Assembly (NCBI GenBank): GCA_030490835.1
Contig: CM059971.1
Coordinates: 39,232,012-39,296,011 of the forward strand
Direction of reading: 5' to 3'
Length of the DNA stretch: 64,000 bases
Source of the DNA: Annona cherimola
Taxonomy: Eukaryota > Streptophyta > Magnoliopsida > Magnoliales > Annonaceae
The notes below the pieces were generated by a model that was not told where the DNA came from, did not search any database, and was given only the letters and a program-made list of their open reading frames with translations. The position numbers and the translations under genes were made by a program. This document shows, one piece after another, positions 24,123 through 35,712 of this stretch. How positions within the stretch are numbered: the stretch's first letter is position 1; every line of letters starts with the position of its first letter.

Positions 24123-27100
24123 CTAATTTAATTCTATCATCCCCATATCATTTCTAATTTTATAAAATGATTCCTTTGCTAATGGTTTGGTAAAGATGTC
24201 AGCAATTTGATCCTCAGTTTTCACATATTCCAAACAAATATCATGATTTTCAACATGTTCACGAATAAAATGGTGTCTTACATCTATATGCTTGGTTCTT
24301 GAATGCAGTACAGGATTCTTAGTCAAACATATAGCACTTGTATTATCACATCTAATAGGAATATTGAAATAATCAATGTCATAATCTTTCAATTGTTGTT
24401 TCATCCAAAGTAGTTTGGCACAACAACTTCCGGCGGCTATATATTCGGCTTCCGCAGTAGATAGAGCAATACTGGTTTGTTTCCTTGAGTACCATGAAAC
24501 TAACATATTTCTAAGAAATTGACAAGTTCCACTAGTACTTTTTCTATCTACTTTGTAGCCGGCAAAATCCGCATCCGAATAGCCGATTAAGTCAAATGTT
24601 GTCCCCTTTGGATACCATTGTCCAAGATTGGTAGTATTTATCAAATATTTAAAAATTCTTTTTACAGCCAATAGATGAGATTCTTTAGGACATGCTTGAA
24701 ATCTAGAGCACATACAAACACTAAATAAAATATCTGGTCTAGAAGCAGTTAAATATAACAATGATCCTATCATGCTTCTATCGAGCTTTTGATCGATACA
24801 TTTACCCTTTTTGTCCGTGTCGATCTTGATTGTAGAACTCATTGGAGTATTTTCCCCTTTACCATTCTGCATTCCAAATTTCTTGAGCATTTCTTTGACA
24901 TATTTGGACTGATTTAAGAATATTCCTTCCTTTTGTTGCTTGATTTGTAGTCCGAGAAAGAAATTCAGTTCTCCCATCATGCTCATTTCAAATTCGCTCT
25001 GCATGATCTTAGAAAATTCTTGGCATAAAGTTTCATCAGTAGCTCCAAATATTATATCATCTACATAAATTTGTACAATTAAAATATTTTTACTTTTATA
25101 TTTAATGAACAAAGTAGTATCAACTTTCCCTCTTTGAAACTCATGATCAATCAAAAATCTATTTAACCTTTCATACCAAGCTCTTGGAGCTTATTTTAGT
25201 CCATATAACGCTTTGGTCAATTTATAAACATATTTTGATTAATCCTTTTCTTCAAATCCTGGGGGTTGTTCAACATATACTTCTTCATTCAAATATCCGT
25301 TCAGAAATGCGCTTTTTACATCCATTTGAAATAATTTGAAATTCATATGAGAAGCAAATGCTAGTACGATACGTATGGCTTCTAATCTAGCCACGGGTGT
25401 ATATGATTCTTCAAAGTCAATTCTTTCTTCTTGGGAATACCCTTTGGCTACTAATCTAGCCTTGTTTCTAATTACAAGTCCGCTTTCGTCCAATTTGTTC
25501 CTAAATATCCATTTGGTACCAATAATGGTATGACCATTTGGTCTAGGAACTAAATGTCATACATCATTTCTTTCAAATTGATTTAGCTCTTCTTGCATTG
25601 CAATAACCCAGCTTTCATCATTAAGAGCTTGTTCAATAGTGGTTGGTTCAATTTTTGACACAAATGCATATTGTCCACAAATATTTTGCTTTGATCTCCT
25701 AGTTTTTACTCCTTCATAAACATTTCCAATGACTTGCTCAATTGGATGGGCATTTTTAAACTTTAAATCAGTTGGAGGTTTGTAAGGATCATTACCTTTA
25801 CTTACCTCTTCCTCCATGGAGTTTTTTGGATTGAGCTCGATTTTCTTTGGTTGTTCTTTTCCTTTTGTTTCATCTGCATCACTTAATTCATCCTCCTTTC
25901 TCGGAGTTTGGTTAAATTCATCAAAGACAACATGTATTGACTCTTCTATTGTTTAATGTCTTTTGTTGAAAATTATATATGTTTTGCTATTTGATGAATA
26001 ACCCAAGAAAATAGCTTCATCGCTTTTGGCATCTAGTTTTCCCAGATTTGTTTTTCCATTATTTAGCACATAACAAGTACATCCAAAAGTATAAAAATAT
26101 GATATGTTTGGTTTCCTGCCTTTCCAAAGTTCATATGGGGTCTTTTTCAATATAGCTCTAATGGTAACTCGGTTTAATACATGACAAGCTGTACTTACAG
26201 CTTCACCCCAAAATCTCTTGGATAGTTTACTCTCATTTAGCATGGTTCTAGCCATTTCTTGTATTTTCCGGTTTTTCCTTTCAATAACTCCATTTTGTTG
26301 AGGAGTTCTTGGTGCAGAAAATGTATGGTGAATTCCCTTTTCATTGCAAAATTCTATGAATCGAGTATTTTCAAATTTACCACCATGGTCACTTCTAATG
26401 GAAATAATTGAACTTTGTTTTTCATTTTGCACCAAATTTGAAAACGAGACAAACATTGAAAATGCTTCATCTTTGCTAGCTAAGAGTATAATCCAAGTAA
26501 ATCTAGAAAAGTCATCCACGATTACTTATACATACTTTTTCCCACCAAGAGTTAAAATGTCTGATGGCCCATAAAGATCCATATGTAGTAATTCAAGTGG
26601 TCTAGTTGTTGAGATTTCTTGTTTGGTCAAAAATGGCATTTTCGGTTGTTTAGATAGTTGGCAGGCTTTACAAATTTTATCTTTGTCATATTTGAGCTTT
26701 GGTAAGCCTTGTACCAAATTCTTTTTCCATAAGGTTCTAATATTTGACATATTTATATGTCCAAGCCTTGCATGCCATTTCCATGGATCATTTTCTATGG
26801 CTATTAGACATTTTTCTTCTAAGTCATCAAGGCAAACCAAATAAACATTTCCATATCTTTTGCCACTAAAAATTATGCGCTCGTCATCATCAATAACATT
26901 ACGTATAGAGGATTCAAGTACAACTTTATATCCTTTATCACACAGGTGACTAATGCTCATTAGGTTGTGTTTGAGTCCTTCAACAAATAGAACATTTTCA
27001 ATACATGCATTTGAAATACCATAGACACTTCCTTTACCTTTTATTTTACCTTTTTCGTTATTTCCAAAAGCTACTGTTCCTTCATCACATGGGTTGATCT

Positions 27101-27170
27101 TGTGAAATAATCTTTTTTCTCCTGTCATATGTCTTGAGCAACCGCTATCCATAAACCATACGTTATAGGC
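24123..27170 (-). pseudogene. SIRE-2 pol (protease-integrase-RT-RNase H), interrupted by five stops
   Basis: The copia pol order is intact: protease [11 protein letters not shown]; pre-integrase WHARLGHINM…CKAC; integrase with MDLYG, RSDHGG and VIERKN; RT with [11 protein letters not shown] and YVDDIIFG; RNase H with [17 protein letters not shown] and [12 protein letters not shown]; ending IFTKPLA. One frame runs from 27,152 to 24,123, but stops lie at 26,526, 25,953, 25,557, 25,239 and 25,191. Compared with SIRE-1, those at 25,557 (Trp to TGA), 25,239 and 25,191 (Gln to TAA) fit C-to-T decay; 25,953 may also, while 26,526 replaces a Phe. Protein identity to SIRE-1 pol is high. It cannot make a full polyprotein. 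Confidence 0.92.
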
Positions 27171-27189
27171 CTTAGCTTTAAGACATAAC

Positions 27190-29032
27190 TGTAAAAATTA
27201 ATTTGAGTGGAGCTCATCCTTTTGGTACCCATTTTATGGGTCCGTTTGGGTTAGTTAACCTTTGAAGTTTGAGTTGATCCATCTTTGATCCCATAAAATC
27301 AATACATTTTGGCATCCAAACCAATTTAGCACCTAGGTTTTGCAGTTTTCTAAGTTTACATTGATAGATCCCATAAAATCAATGTCCAAGCTTGTTGTAA
27401 AAGTTACAAGCTCCCGGAAGTCTAGAAATAGGGAGTCATTTGGTAATTTGTTCATTGGTTGGTCTTTTGGTCCAAACTGTTCGATTTATCTTTGGTTTAG
27501 TAAAATTGGTTTTGATATTATTTCTTGGAGCGTTAGTTTCAGTTTGTTCAAGTGCATTGTACCCAAGTCCTTTCTTGCAAGTTTGAGTTGTCATTTTCAA
27601 GAACATTTTTACATTTTCTCCTGGATTAGAGAACTTGGCAAGAGATTCATTTAATGATTTATTCTCGTTTTTAAGTTTTTCTAATTCATTTTCTAAGGTA
27701 TTCTTTTCATCTTTTAACTTGTCTAATTTTCAGCAAGTTTACCATTTACAATTATTACTGCATCACATTGTCTTTTCTTAATTGTAAACTTGTTTCCTAA
27801 TTTCTTTATTTCTTCATATAGTGAATCATAAGCTTGTTGAAGTTCCTCTAATTCAGCACATTTAAGACATCCATTTGTAGAGAAATTTGAAAAGGATTAG
27901 AGGTTACCTGTTGACTACTCGTGCAGTCCGTTGAAGTGGCTTGATCCTCCAAGGTTTCCATTGCTGCAAAGCATATGTCGGTGTTTGCTATGCAACAGAT
28001 TCTTGCACAATTTGCTTCGCATTCTTCACTTGAGGAGCTATTCGTTGTAGATTCTTCTTCATTTACGTACATGCATCTTCCTTTGTTTCTTTGAAATCTT
28101 TTGTTGTCGCCTCGATCTTTTCTTTGTTCCTTTGCCTTGTTTTCTTCGGGCGTTGGACATTGGGCTTGCATGTGTCCCGAACTGCCACATCGGTAGCATT
28201 TTGTTATTTCTTTCTTTTTATCTTTGAAGTTTTTTTCTTTAAAATTTCTGAAATTTCTGCCTTTCCTCACAAATTTTCTGAATCGTTTTGTGAGTAGAGC
28301 AATTTCATCGTCATTTTGTGAAGATGAGGTGTCGTCCGAGTCTTGTGCGGCTTTCAAGGCAATTGCTCTTTTGCCTTTGTGATGATCTTCATTTATTTTC
28401 TTAATTATCTCATGTGACATCAAAGAGCTAATTAGGTTCTCTAGCTTCAATGTGTTAAGGTCCTTGGCTTCTTCTATCGCAGTAATCTTTGGAGTCCAAG
28501 ATTCCGGTAGAGCCCTTAGAATCTTCATAACCTGTTCAGATTCAGATACAGTTTTTTCAAGACCTTTCAAAGCATTAGTGATTTTTGAGAATCTAGCAAA
28601 CATTTCAGAAATATTTTCTGTTTCTAACATTCTAAAATTTTCTACTTCTCCAATCAAAATGTTTCTTCTCGTCCCTTGGACTTGAGAAGTTCCTTCATAG
28701 ATGGAGGTTAATGTATCACATATCTCTTTGGCAGTTAGACAAGAGGATACTCTATCATATTCAGATGTCGTGAGAGCACAAAACAGTGAATTCATAGCTT
28801 TGGCATTGCTCTTCACGATTCTTACTTCCTCATCGGTCCATTTGGAAGCTTTTTCATCAATGGGCAAGGTCACACCATCTTGAATCGCAATCCAAGAGTC
28901 CATATCGGTAGCCATGATGAGTTGTTTCATTCTTAGCTTCCAATATCCAAAATTGTTCCCATCAAACAATGGTGGCCTAGTAAAGGATTGGCCTTCGGCA
29001 AATGCGGGAACGGAAGTAGATTGAGATGCCAT
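27190..29032 (-). pseudogene. SIRE-2 gag, truncated
   Basis: The ATG at 29,032 opens 394 codons, closely matching the SIRE-1 gag N-terminus ([20 protein letters not shown]), including the CCHC zinc knuckle CYRCGGCGHMQAQC-type motif (here CYRCGSSGHMQAQC). The reading frame is lost at 27,848, before the coiled-coil region. Beyond that point the matching sequence ([24 protein letters not shown]) can be followed in shifted frames to about 27,190 with further breaks. The product would lack the second zinc knuckle. Gag binds RNA and forms the virus-like particle; this copy is presumed dead. Confidence 0.88.
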
Positions 29033-29066
29033 GTCAATAAGATCTCTTTGGTAAGCTCAAAGACCC

Positions 29067-29078
29067 GCTCTGATACCA
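29067..29078 (-). other. SIRE-2 primer binding site (tRNA-iMet)
   Basis: The minus strand reads TGGTATCAGAGC two bases after the 5' LTR, the standard plant copia primer site complementary to the 3' end of initiator tRNA-Met. Confidence 0.92.
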
Positions 29079-29080
29079 CT

Positions 29081-30805
29081 TATTGGTCTCGAGTTAATGG
29101 CAAAACCCAAGAGGGGAGGGGTGAATTGGGTTCTTATAAAATTCTTCGGTAAATTAAAACTTAACCCCTTTAAAGCTTAATCCCCTTGATTGAAACAAAT
29201 AGAGAGCAATGAAATAATGAAAGCAATAAGGTAAACAGTAGGCAAGATTTATAGTGGTTCGGGCAACCTCTCCCTACTCCACTCTTCCAAGCTCACACAC
29301 CGTTGTGACTTGGGTTTCACTATGTATTCTATGAATACACTTAGAGTCTCCGCTCTCTTCTAGATTCTAGCTCTAGGGGGCATACACAATCAGAGCCTAT
29401 GCTCTCTTCTAGATTCTAGCTCTAGGGGGCTTATACACTTGATACAAGTAGATGATGAGTTCAACTCCAATCACAACTCTACTTGCAACGTCTTGGTTTG
29501 TTACAACAAACTCAAACCAAGACCAATAACAAGGAATAATGAAAATAATGAAGATCTACACTTTACTGAGTTGTGTAGGCAAGATTCAGCTTGAGAAAGA
29601 GTTTGTAGAAGCAACCGGTTGTATATCGTTGACGCTACTTGCAACTTGAAGCTCGTTCTTCCTTTGAAAGTGTATAGATCACTCAAATTTGGAGAAAAGC
29701 AAATGGGAGCTCTTCTTTGCACTTCTTTTCTCTCTTTAGGCTATGTAGTGTATGTTCCAACGTTTGCTTGAGTGTCTATTTATAGAATTGGGAAGATTTG
29801 AACGTTATAAAAGTGGTTGGCGCGCAATAAATGTTCCAACGTTCAAAAATTCAAACGTTGCTTCCCCAAGTCGCAGGTGGAGTCGACTTCGTCTGCGACT
29901 TGGCTTCCCAAGTCGCAACTGGAGTCGACTTCGTGTGCGACTTCAGTTCTGCATTTTCCAAGTCTGAGTCTAGGTCGACTTGGTTTCAGACTTGACCTCA
30001 AGTCGATCTTGGAGTCGACTTGGGTTGCGACTTGACCAGTTCTCGTACTGAAAACAGTTTGACCTTTGTTTGATTTCCTTTAGCTTGCTTGGCTTCTTTC
30101 CTTCAATAATATTTTGTAGACCTTATGAAGCTTGAAAACTTGTATGGTTGATTTTGCCTTTGATTCATGCACCTTGCTTTCTTTTGACATTAATCTTCAT
30201 ATCTTGAATTTCTTCATCTTGAAATATGCTTGGAGCTTTGCCTTGGACTTGAGAGACTTAAGTTGATAATGAGCTTGTACCCTTGATTTGGATTTGAGAA
30301 AACTCAAGTTGATTCTTGGAATGAGCTTGAATCTGCATCTTTGAACTTTGAAAATCTCAAGTCGAACTTAGGGTCAACTTCGTCTGCAACTTCACCCAAG
30401 TTGTAACTGGAGTCGACTTCGTATGCGACTTCGGTATTTTTGTGCCCCAAAATCAGCGCTGGAGTGTTTTTGTCATCTGAAGTCGATGCTGGAGTCGACT
30501 TCGTTTGCGACTTGGCTTCCCAAGTCGCAAGTGGAGTCGACCTGGCCTGCGACTTCACCTGCGCTTCTTCAATTTTCACATTTGGCTGTGTGGTTTGTTT
30601 TGAAGTCGAATATGGAGTCGACTTTGAGATCGACTTCACCCTAAGTCGAAGTCCAAGTCGACTTGGATATCGACTTGGCTATTTCCTTTCCTTAAAACAT
30701 TCAACCAAATCATTAGTATTCACTTTTTACTCAAATTTAACTTTGTTAATCATCAAAACTCATGCTTTGGTCAATTTTGTTTTGTTTTAAATATTGTTTC
30801 CAACA
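29081..30805 (-). repeat. SIRE-2 5' LTR
   Basis: 1,725 bp, same length as its partner. Its inner end reads TATTGG rather than TGTTGG, a G-to-A change at the terminus. It carries the TATA box at 29,776-29,785 and the same GTCGAC array upstream of it. Confidence 0.92.
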
Positions 30806-32094
30806 TGGAGGACTTCGGGAGAAGGAAGATGGAGCATTGGAGTTCAGTACTCCAGCGATGCACTCTATTTTGGTGCACATGTGGCCCATTTGCAAAATGG
30901 ACTATTAAAATAATTTTACATACAATTTTGCCCCAATTATTTTAATAACCCAATAATTCCTCCCCAACTTATTTGACTAAAATTTTTATCAGAAAATCGT
31001 ATTTTTCACAAAATTACACAAAAATCTCTTTATTAAATGCAATTTTCATAATTTCAATTTGAAAAAATAGAAATCAATATAAAAGTATGTACCTATCGAA
31101 CTAATTTCTATAATTTAATATTTTTTCATAATTAAAGGTGTCATATTAATGTAATAATAAAATTATGTAAATCATTAGATAAATCTATCTTTAATTGAGT
31201 TAATTTTGTTGTTTTATTCTATTTTATATGTGTAATCCCAAGTTATTTCAAAATAAACATGAAAAATATATCTAAAAATGCATGCTATAGAGATAATTAA
31301 TTATAGTGTTCGGTGTCCTTTTTGAGTTTTGGGAATAATTTAATAAAATTATTTATTTTGAAGTTGAAATATCAAAATAATTATTGCTATGTACGTGAAA
31401 TAAACAATTTAACACTAATCTATAAATATTTATTTTGTGAGTCATATTTTTAATTAAAACTTTTATTTTTGACAATAAATTTTAATTTTATTTAAATTTG
31501 ATTAACTTTGGTTAAATTTGATTGGACTTTATTTAGAGGTGTTCTATAACATGAATTTTTTATAAATTTTTTATTTAATGTAAATATTTTTTTAAATTGA
31601 TAATTTTCATTGATTTCACTTGATGTAAATAAATTTTTATTTTTATTTTTATTTTAAATTTATTAATTTTAGTAACAATAAATAACAATTACTAAATTAA
31701 TACGTTAAATTTGTAATATAAACTACAATAATATTATTTTATACTTTTAATAATTTTATTATAAAATGTCTATTAAATATAGTTATTTACTAAATTGATA
31801 ACTAACTTATATTTATATTATTAAATCTAAATTATAGTTATATATAATTTAAATAAATATAATTTATTACAATTTTAGTTTAAAAAAGTCATATATAGTT
31901 ATTACAATTTTATATATTTATGAAAAATTTTATTTAATTTAATTTAAATTAATTATTATTTTTAATTATAACTTTATATGTTTATTTAGTTTTAAATTAT
32001 TTAAAGGTTTGCATAGTTCTAAAATAAATTATTAAGTATATATTTTTTTCAAGATACACATATTATGCAAAATATTTTTAAAAATATTAAAATT

Positions 32095-32820
32095 AGATGT
32101 TGTTAGATCCCATTAGATGACGTTAGATATTGTTAGATGTTGTTAGATGCGATTAGATGTTGTTAGATGTTGTTAGATGCGATTAGATGTTGTTAGATGT
32201 TGTTAGAGTAAGGTGGATTTCATTAAATACTATTATCTGGGTTTTAAATTATGTAATTAAGGTATAAATGACCTTATAAGGGCTTAGAATCATATTACAA
32301 GTGTTAAATTAGGATTAACTTATTAATATCAAAAGTTAGATGCTGTTAGATGTCGTTAGATGTCATTAGATTAAGGTGAATTTTATTAAATCCTATTATC
32401 TAGGTTTCAAATTATGTAATTAAGGTATAAATGACCTTATAATGGGCTTAGAATCATATTACAGATGTTAAATTAGGATTAACTTATTAATATCAAAAGT
32501 TAGATGCTATTAGATATCGTTAGATCCAATTAGATACTGTTAAATGTCATTAAATGTTGTTAGATGTCGATAGATGCTGTTAGATGTTGTTAGATGTAAT
32601 TAGATAAGGTGGATTTCATTAAATCCTATTATCTAGGTTTCAAATTCTGTAATTAAGATATAATTGACCTTATTAGGGCTTAGAATCATATTACAGGTGT
32701 TAAATTATGATTAGCTTATTAATATCAAAAGCTAGATGTTATTAGATGTCGTTAGATCCGGTTACATGCTATTAGATGTCATTAGATGTCGTTAGATGCA
32801 GTTAAATTCTGCAATATTAG
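32095..32820 (+). repeat. TTAGATG minisatellite with higher-order structure in MULE-A
   Basis: Runs of a 10-mer close to TTAGATGTTG/TTAGATGYCG (32,095-32,210, 32,335-32,370, 32,500-32,610, 32,730-32,815) are separated by three copies of a spacer of about 120 bp (…ATTAAATCCTATTATCTAGG…GACCTTATAAGGGCTTAGAATC…). A homologous spacer with a different short repeat occurs in MULE-B. Confidence 0.88.
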
Positions 32821-33308
32821 AAAAATAAAAAAAAAATTATTAAATTTTCTAATAATCAGAAATAAATATTGAAATTATTATTTTTGAGAGTACCTTAATT
32901 ACATGAACTTTAAATAATATAAAATAACTCCTTATATAAAATATATTTTTCAACTTTACCAATTATAATGAAATCTTATTAAAAAATAATTTTTTGTACA
33001 CAAATATTTTTAAAAAATGTCAAATAATGAAAAATTATGTCTATATACATTTTAGTTAAATTCTGCAATATTAGAAAAATAAAAAAAATATTATTAAATT
33101 TTCTAATAATCAGAAATAAATATTGAAATTATTATTTTTGAGAGTACCTTAATTACATGAACTTTAAATAATATAAAATAACTCCTTATATAAAATATAT
33201 TTTTCAACTTTACCAATTATAATGAAATCTTATTAAAAAATAATTTTTTGTACACAAATATTTTTAAAAAATGTCAAATAATGAAAAATTATGTCTATAT
33301 ACATTTTA
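32801..33308 (+). repeat. Near-perfect 254-bp tandem duplication
   Basis: The segment starting GTTAAATTCTGCAATATTAG at 32,801 repeats at 33,055 and runs to ACATTTTAG at about 33,308. I saw one base difference, in the A-run. MULE-B has a single diverged version (about 44,020-44,270), so this duplication is recent and specific to MULE-A. Confidence 0.9.
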
Positions 33309-33495
33309 GTAGTTGATCCAGCAAATGAATGAAATAGATTGAGATTTCGTATATATATAATACAAATTTTATCAAAAAACCAAACATACTCACGTTTTTA
33401 AATAAATATACTCACATTATACAATTACCACAATGCCCCTATTTCATTTTTTTTTTCATGGGGAAGGCTTCCCATGGGTTGGGCCCTTTTATAAT

Positions 33496-35712
33496 AACGT
33501 CTCCATGCCCACTCAGTTACGAACATCGAGAAGTTAAAAGCTTAAAAATAAAACAAAACAAGAGATGAGCCAAGCAAATGTAATTGCGTGATGAGGCAAA
33601 TATCATGTCTGATGGATGGACATTTTTTGGCTATGCATGAGCTCTGTGTTAGATGGGAAACAGTAGTTTTGATGGTAAATTCGACATTGTTTGCCTTTGG
33701 ATTGCCATCTTCTGTCTGTATGGAGACCCCCGAATTGGCCAATGAATTATATTCCTTGACATGTAGCTGCTGTCTTGGGTATTTGATTGTTTGATGCGTG
33801 AATCAGGGGATCAAAACAAAGAAACATCTCCCCTTCCATTTTCATCAGCGAAGCACGCAACTTCAGACCAAAAATCCACCCCTTCGTAAATGTTAATTCC
33901 TTACGGGGGCAGCTTCGTCATTTAAAAAAAATCCGCCCAGCCTAAACTATCAACGTTTGGGTGCTGTGCAAGAGTCCGTCAGAATTTAGGTATTGATGGA
34001 ATTAACACCATACTTATTCGGTATGGAAGATTTCAAATATGATATGGTCGGAAACGGGGTTAAAATTAGTGGGTTGTGAAAACATTCTTTACTGTACAGA
34101 TGAATAATTCTATAAATTATCATACCATCCTAATTTATTAGTGAATGGATCTAAATGTTTTTCCTAATATACACATGATTATATATTTTTAAGTAGATAT
34201 GACCCACCTAAGATTTTGATTGAAATGGTTTTTAGCATCATGTTAAAACCAAGAAAATGTAAACACTGTAGCTTTTCATTTCATCATGGAGGTGGGCACA
34301 ATCAAATAGGTTTCCTGAATTCACTTCATAGAAGCCGGATTGACGTACAAATATACATATTTTGAGATGCTTGGCAGGCATTTGTGTGTGTATGTCGTGT
34401 ACGTCTCGTGCTTTATTGATGCATGGTTTATTTTCTAATTAGATGTGATTTAAAATAATTTAGTCAGTTTACTTTACTTATTAAGCCTAACCATGCTTAT
34501 TGTGTTGCTTTTGCATGGTTTAGATGTGAAGCCACATCCAAACTCAGCAAAATTACAATTGTTTATCTCATTATTACTATGAGTTCTGCAAGAACATCCT
34601 AACTTACAATCTTTGTTTGCAAAAACATCATTGTTGTCAATGGCCCACTGTTGTTAAAACTGAACAACTAATCAAACTGGTCATCTATCTTGTTTAATTG
34701 GAATCCATTTAACTATTTACAGAAACCAGACTATGCCATAATGTCAACATTGTAGTTCCTAATAGAAGTCAACTGTTAACCAGTAAACTTTGACTGAATA
34801 TTCTAGCACACTTAATACAATTAGGGTGATTTTCTTTTTTATGGACTTTGATAGGTTTTGATGGGCATTTGATTAAATTTGACAGGTTCTATAAATTTCA
34901 ATGGGCTTAAGTACAAAGACTTTAATTTGATGGATTCTACAAATTTTAATGTTCTTGACAAGTTTCGGATGTCCTAACTTTTTTTTTCCAACCAGAAAAT
35001 GTCTCTCACATAAATGTAACCAGTGAGACCACTGAAGCTTCTTTGAAATCTCTTTGTAGAAAACGCATAATCTTTGGATAGAAAAATCCACTGAAATCTA
35101 CTGAGAGATTGTGCCCATAACTTGTCACACAAAAAAAGTCCAGCACCTATGAGGTTCATTCATGCTGTGGAAAATCCAATTCATGCTGGAAGTTGTTTTA
35201 CGGCGGTGGAATCAGATTTCAGATTTCTTTATGGAAAATCAAAGAAGATTGATTTCTGTTTTTAGAACAAGGTGCATCCAAGTCAGTAGACTGAAATGAA
35301 ATCTTTACCCAGTGTGAATAAAATGTGTACCTTAACATCCATACAAGAGGACTATTTAAATTACTAATATAAAAAAAAAAGAGAAAAATGTAAACTACCA
35401 AAACTATCTGTAATCTAATTTATTCATTTAACTCTACAAAGAAGCTACTAACAATGATTTTCACCTGTGTAATGATACATGACCAGATCATTCAGATCAT
35501 TTTAATTTGGAATCCAATGTATGATCTTTTGTTCCCTGACAGGCCATTCAGTGATCGAGTTTGATGAATGAACACTAACAAAGGGTCACAAGGTGATCCC
35601 CTTCACTGGTTATCATCAAGAGTTTCCTTTAATAGCAATAGTCTGTCAGCAGATGAATCATCTTCCTCTTGCTTAGATAATCAACATTCTGTATCATCTC
35701 TGTAGAGATGGT
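33496..35712. other. Intergenic region downstream of the X8-domain gene
   Basis: No repeat terminus and no ORF with a recognisable domain was found. ORFs of 60-75 codons on both strands look random. On the gene strand, AATAAA occurs near 35,420 and could serve polyadenylation of the neighbouring gene about 290 nt past its stop. Confidence 0.5.

Larger units (their letters stand above)
13976..30805 (-). mobile_element. SIRE-2: SIRE-like Ty1/copia retrotransposon, decayed, with third ORF and nested solo LTR
   Basis: The two LTRs are 1,725 bp each (13,976-15,700 and 29,081-30,805). The flanks TGAAG and TGGAG look like a TSD with one change. In element order (minus strand) it has 5' LTR, tRNA-iMet primer site, gag, pol, an extra ORF, PPT and 3' LTR. 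A manual comparison counted roughly 35-40 differences between the LTRs, about 2%. Gag, pol and the third ORF all carry stops. It inserted into MULE-A and later received the 6,021-bp solo LTR. The SIRE/Maximus assignment rests on the pol motifs and the third ORF after pol. Confidence 0.9.
12832..33486. mobile_element. MULE-A, non-autonomous Mutator-like element (about 3.8 kb without nested insertions)
   Basis: The ends are imperfect terminal inverted repeats: GGGAGCCAACCCATGGGAAG at the left, and on the opposite strand GGGCCCAACCCATGGGAAG at the right. The 9-bp TSD TTTTATAAT is perfect (12,823-12,831 and 33,487-33,495), a Mutator hallmark. SIRE-2 interrupts it. The left arm (12,832-13,975) is richer in GC and pyrimidine tracts; the right arm (30,806-33,486) is extremely AT-rich and holds the TTAGATG minisatellite. 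No MURA-type transposase was seen. An ORF at 13,455-13,676 in the left arm may be a captured fragment, but I do not recognise it. The right-arm sequence matches MULE-B, so the two are one family. Confidence 0.85.
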
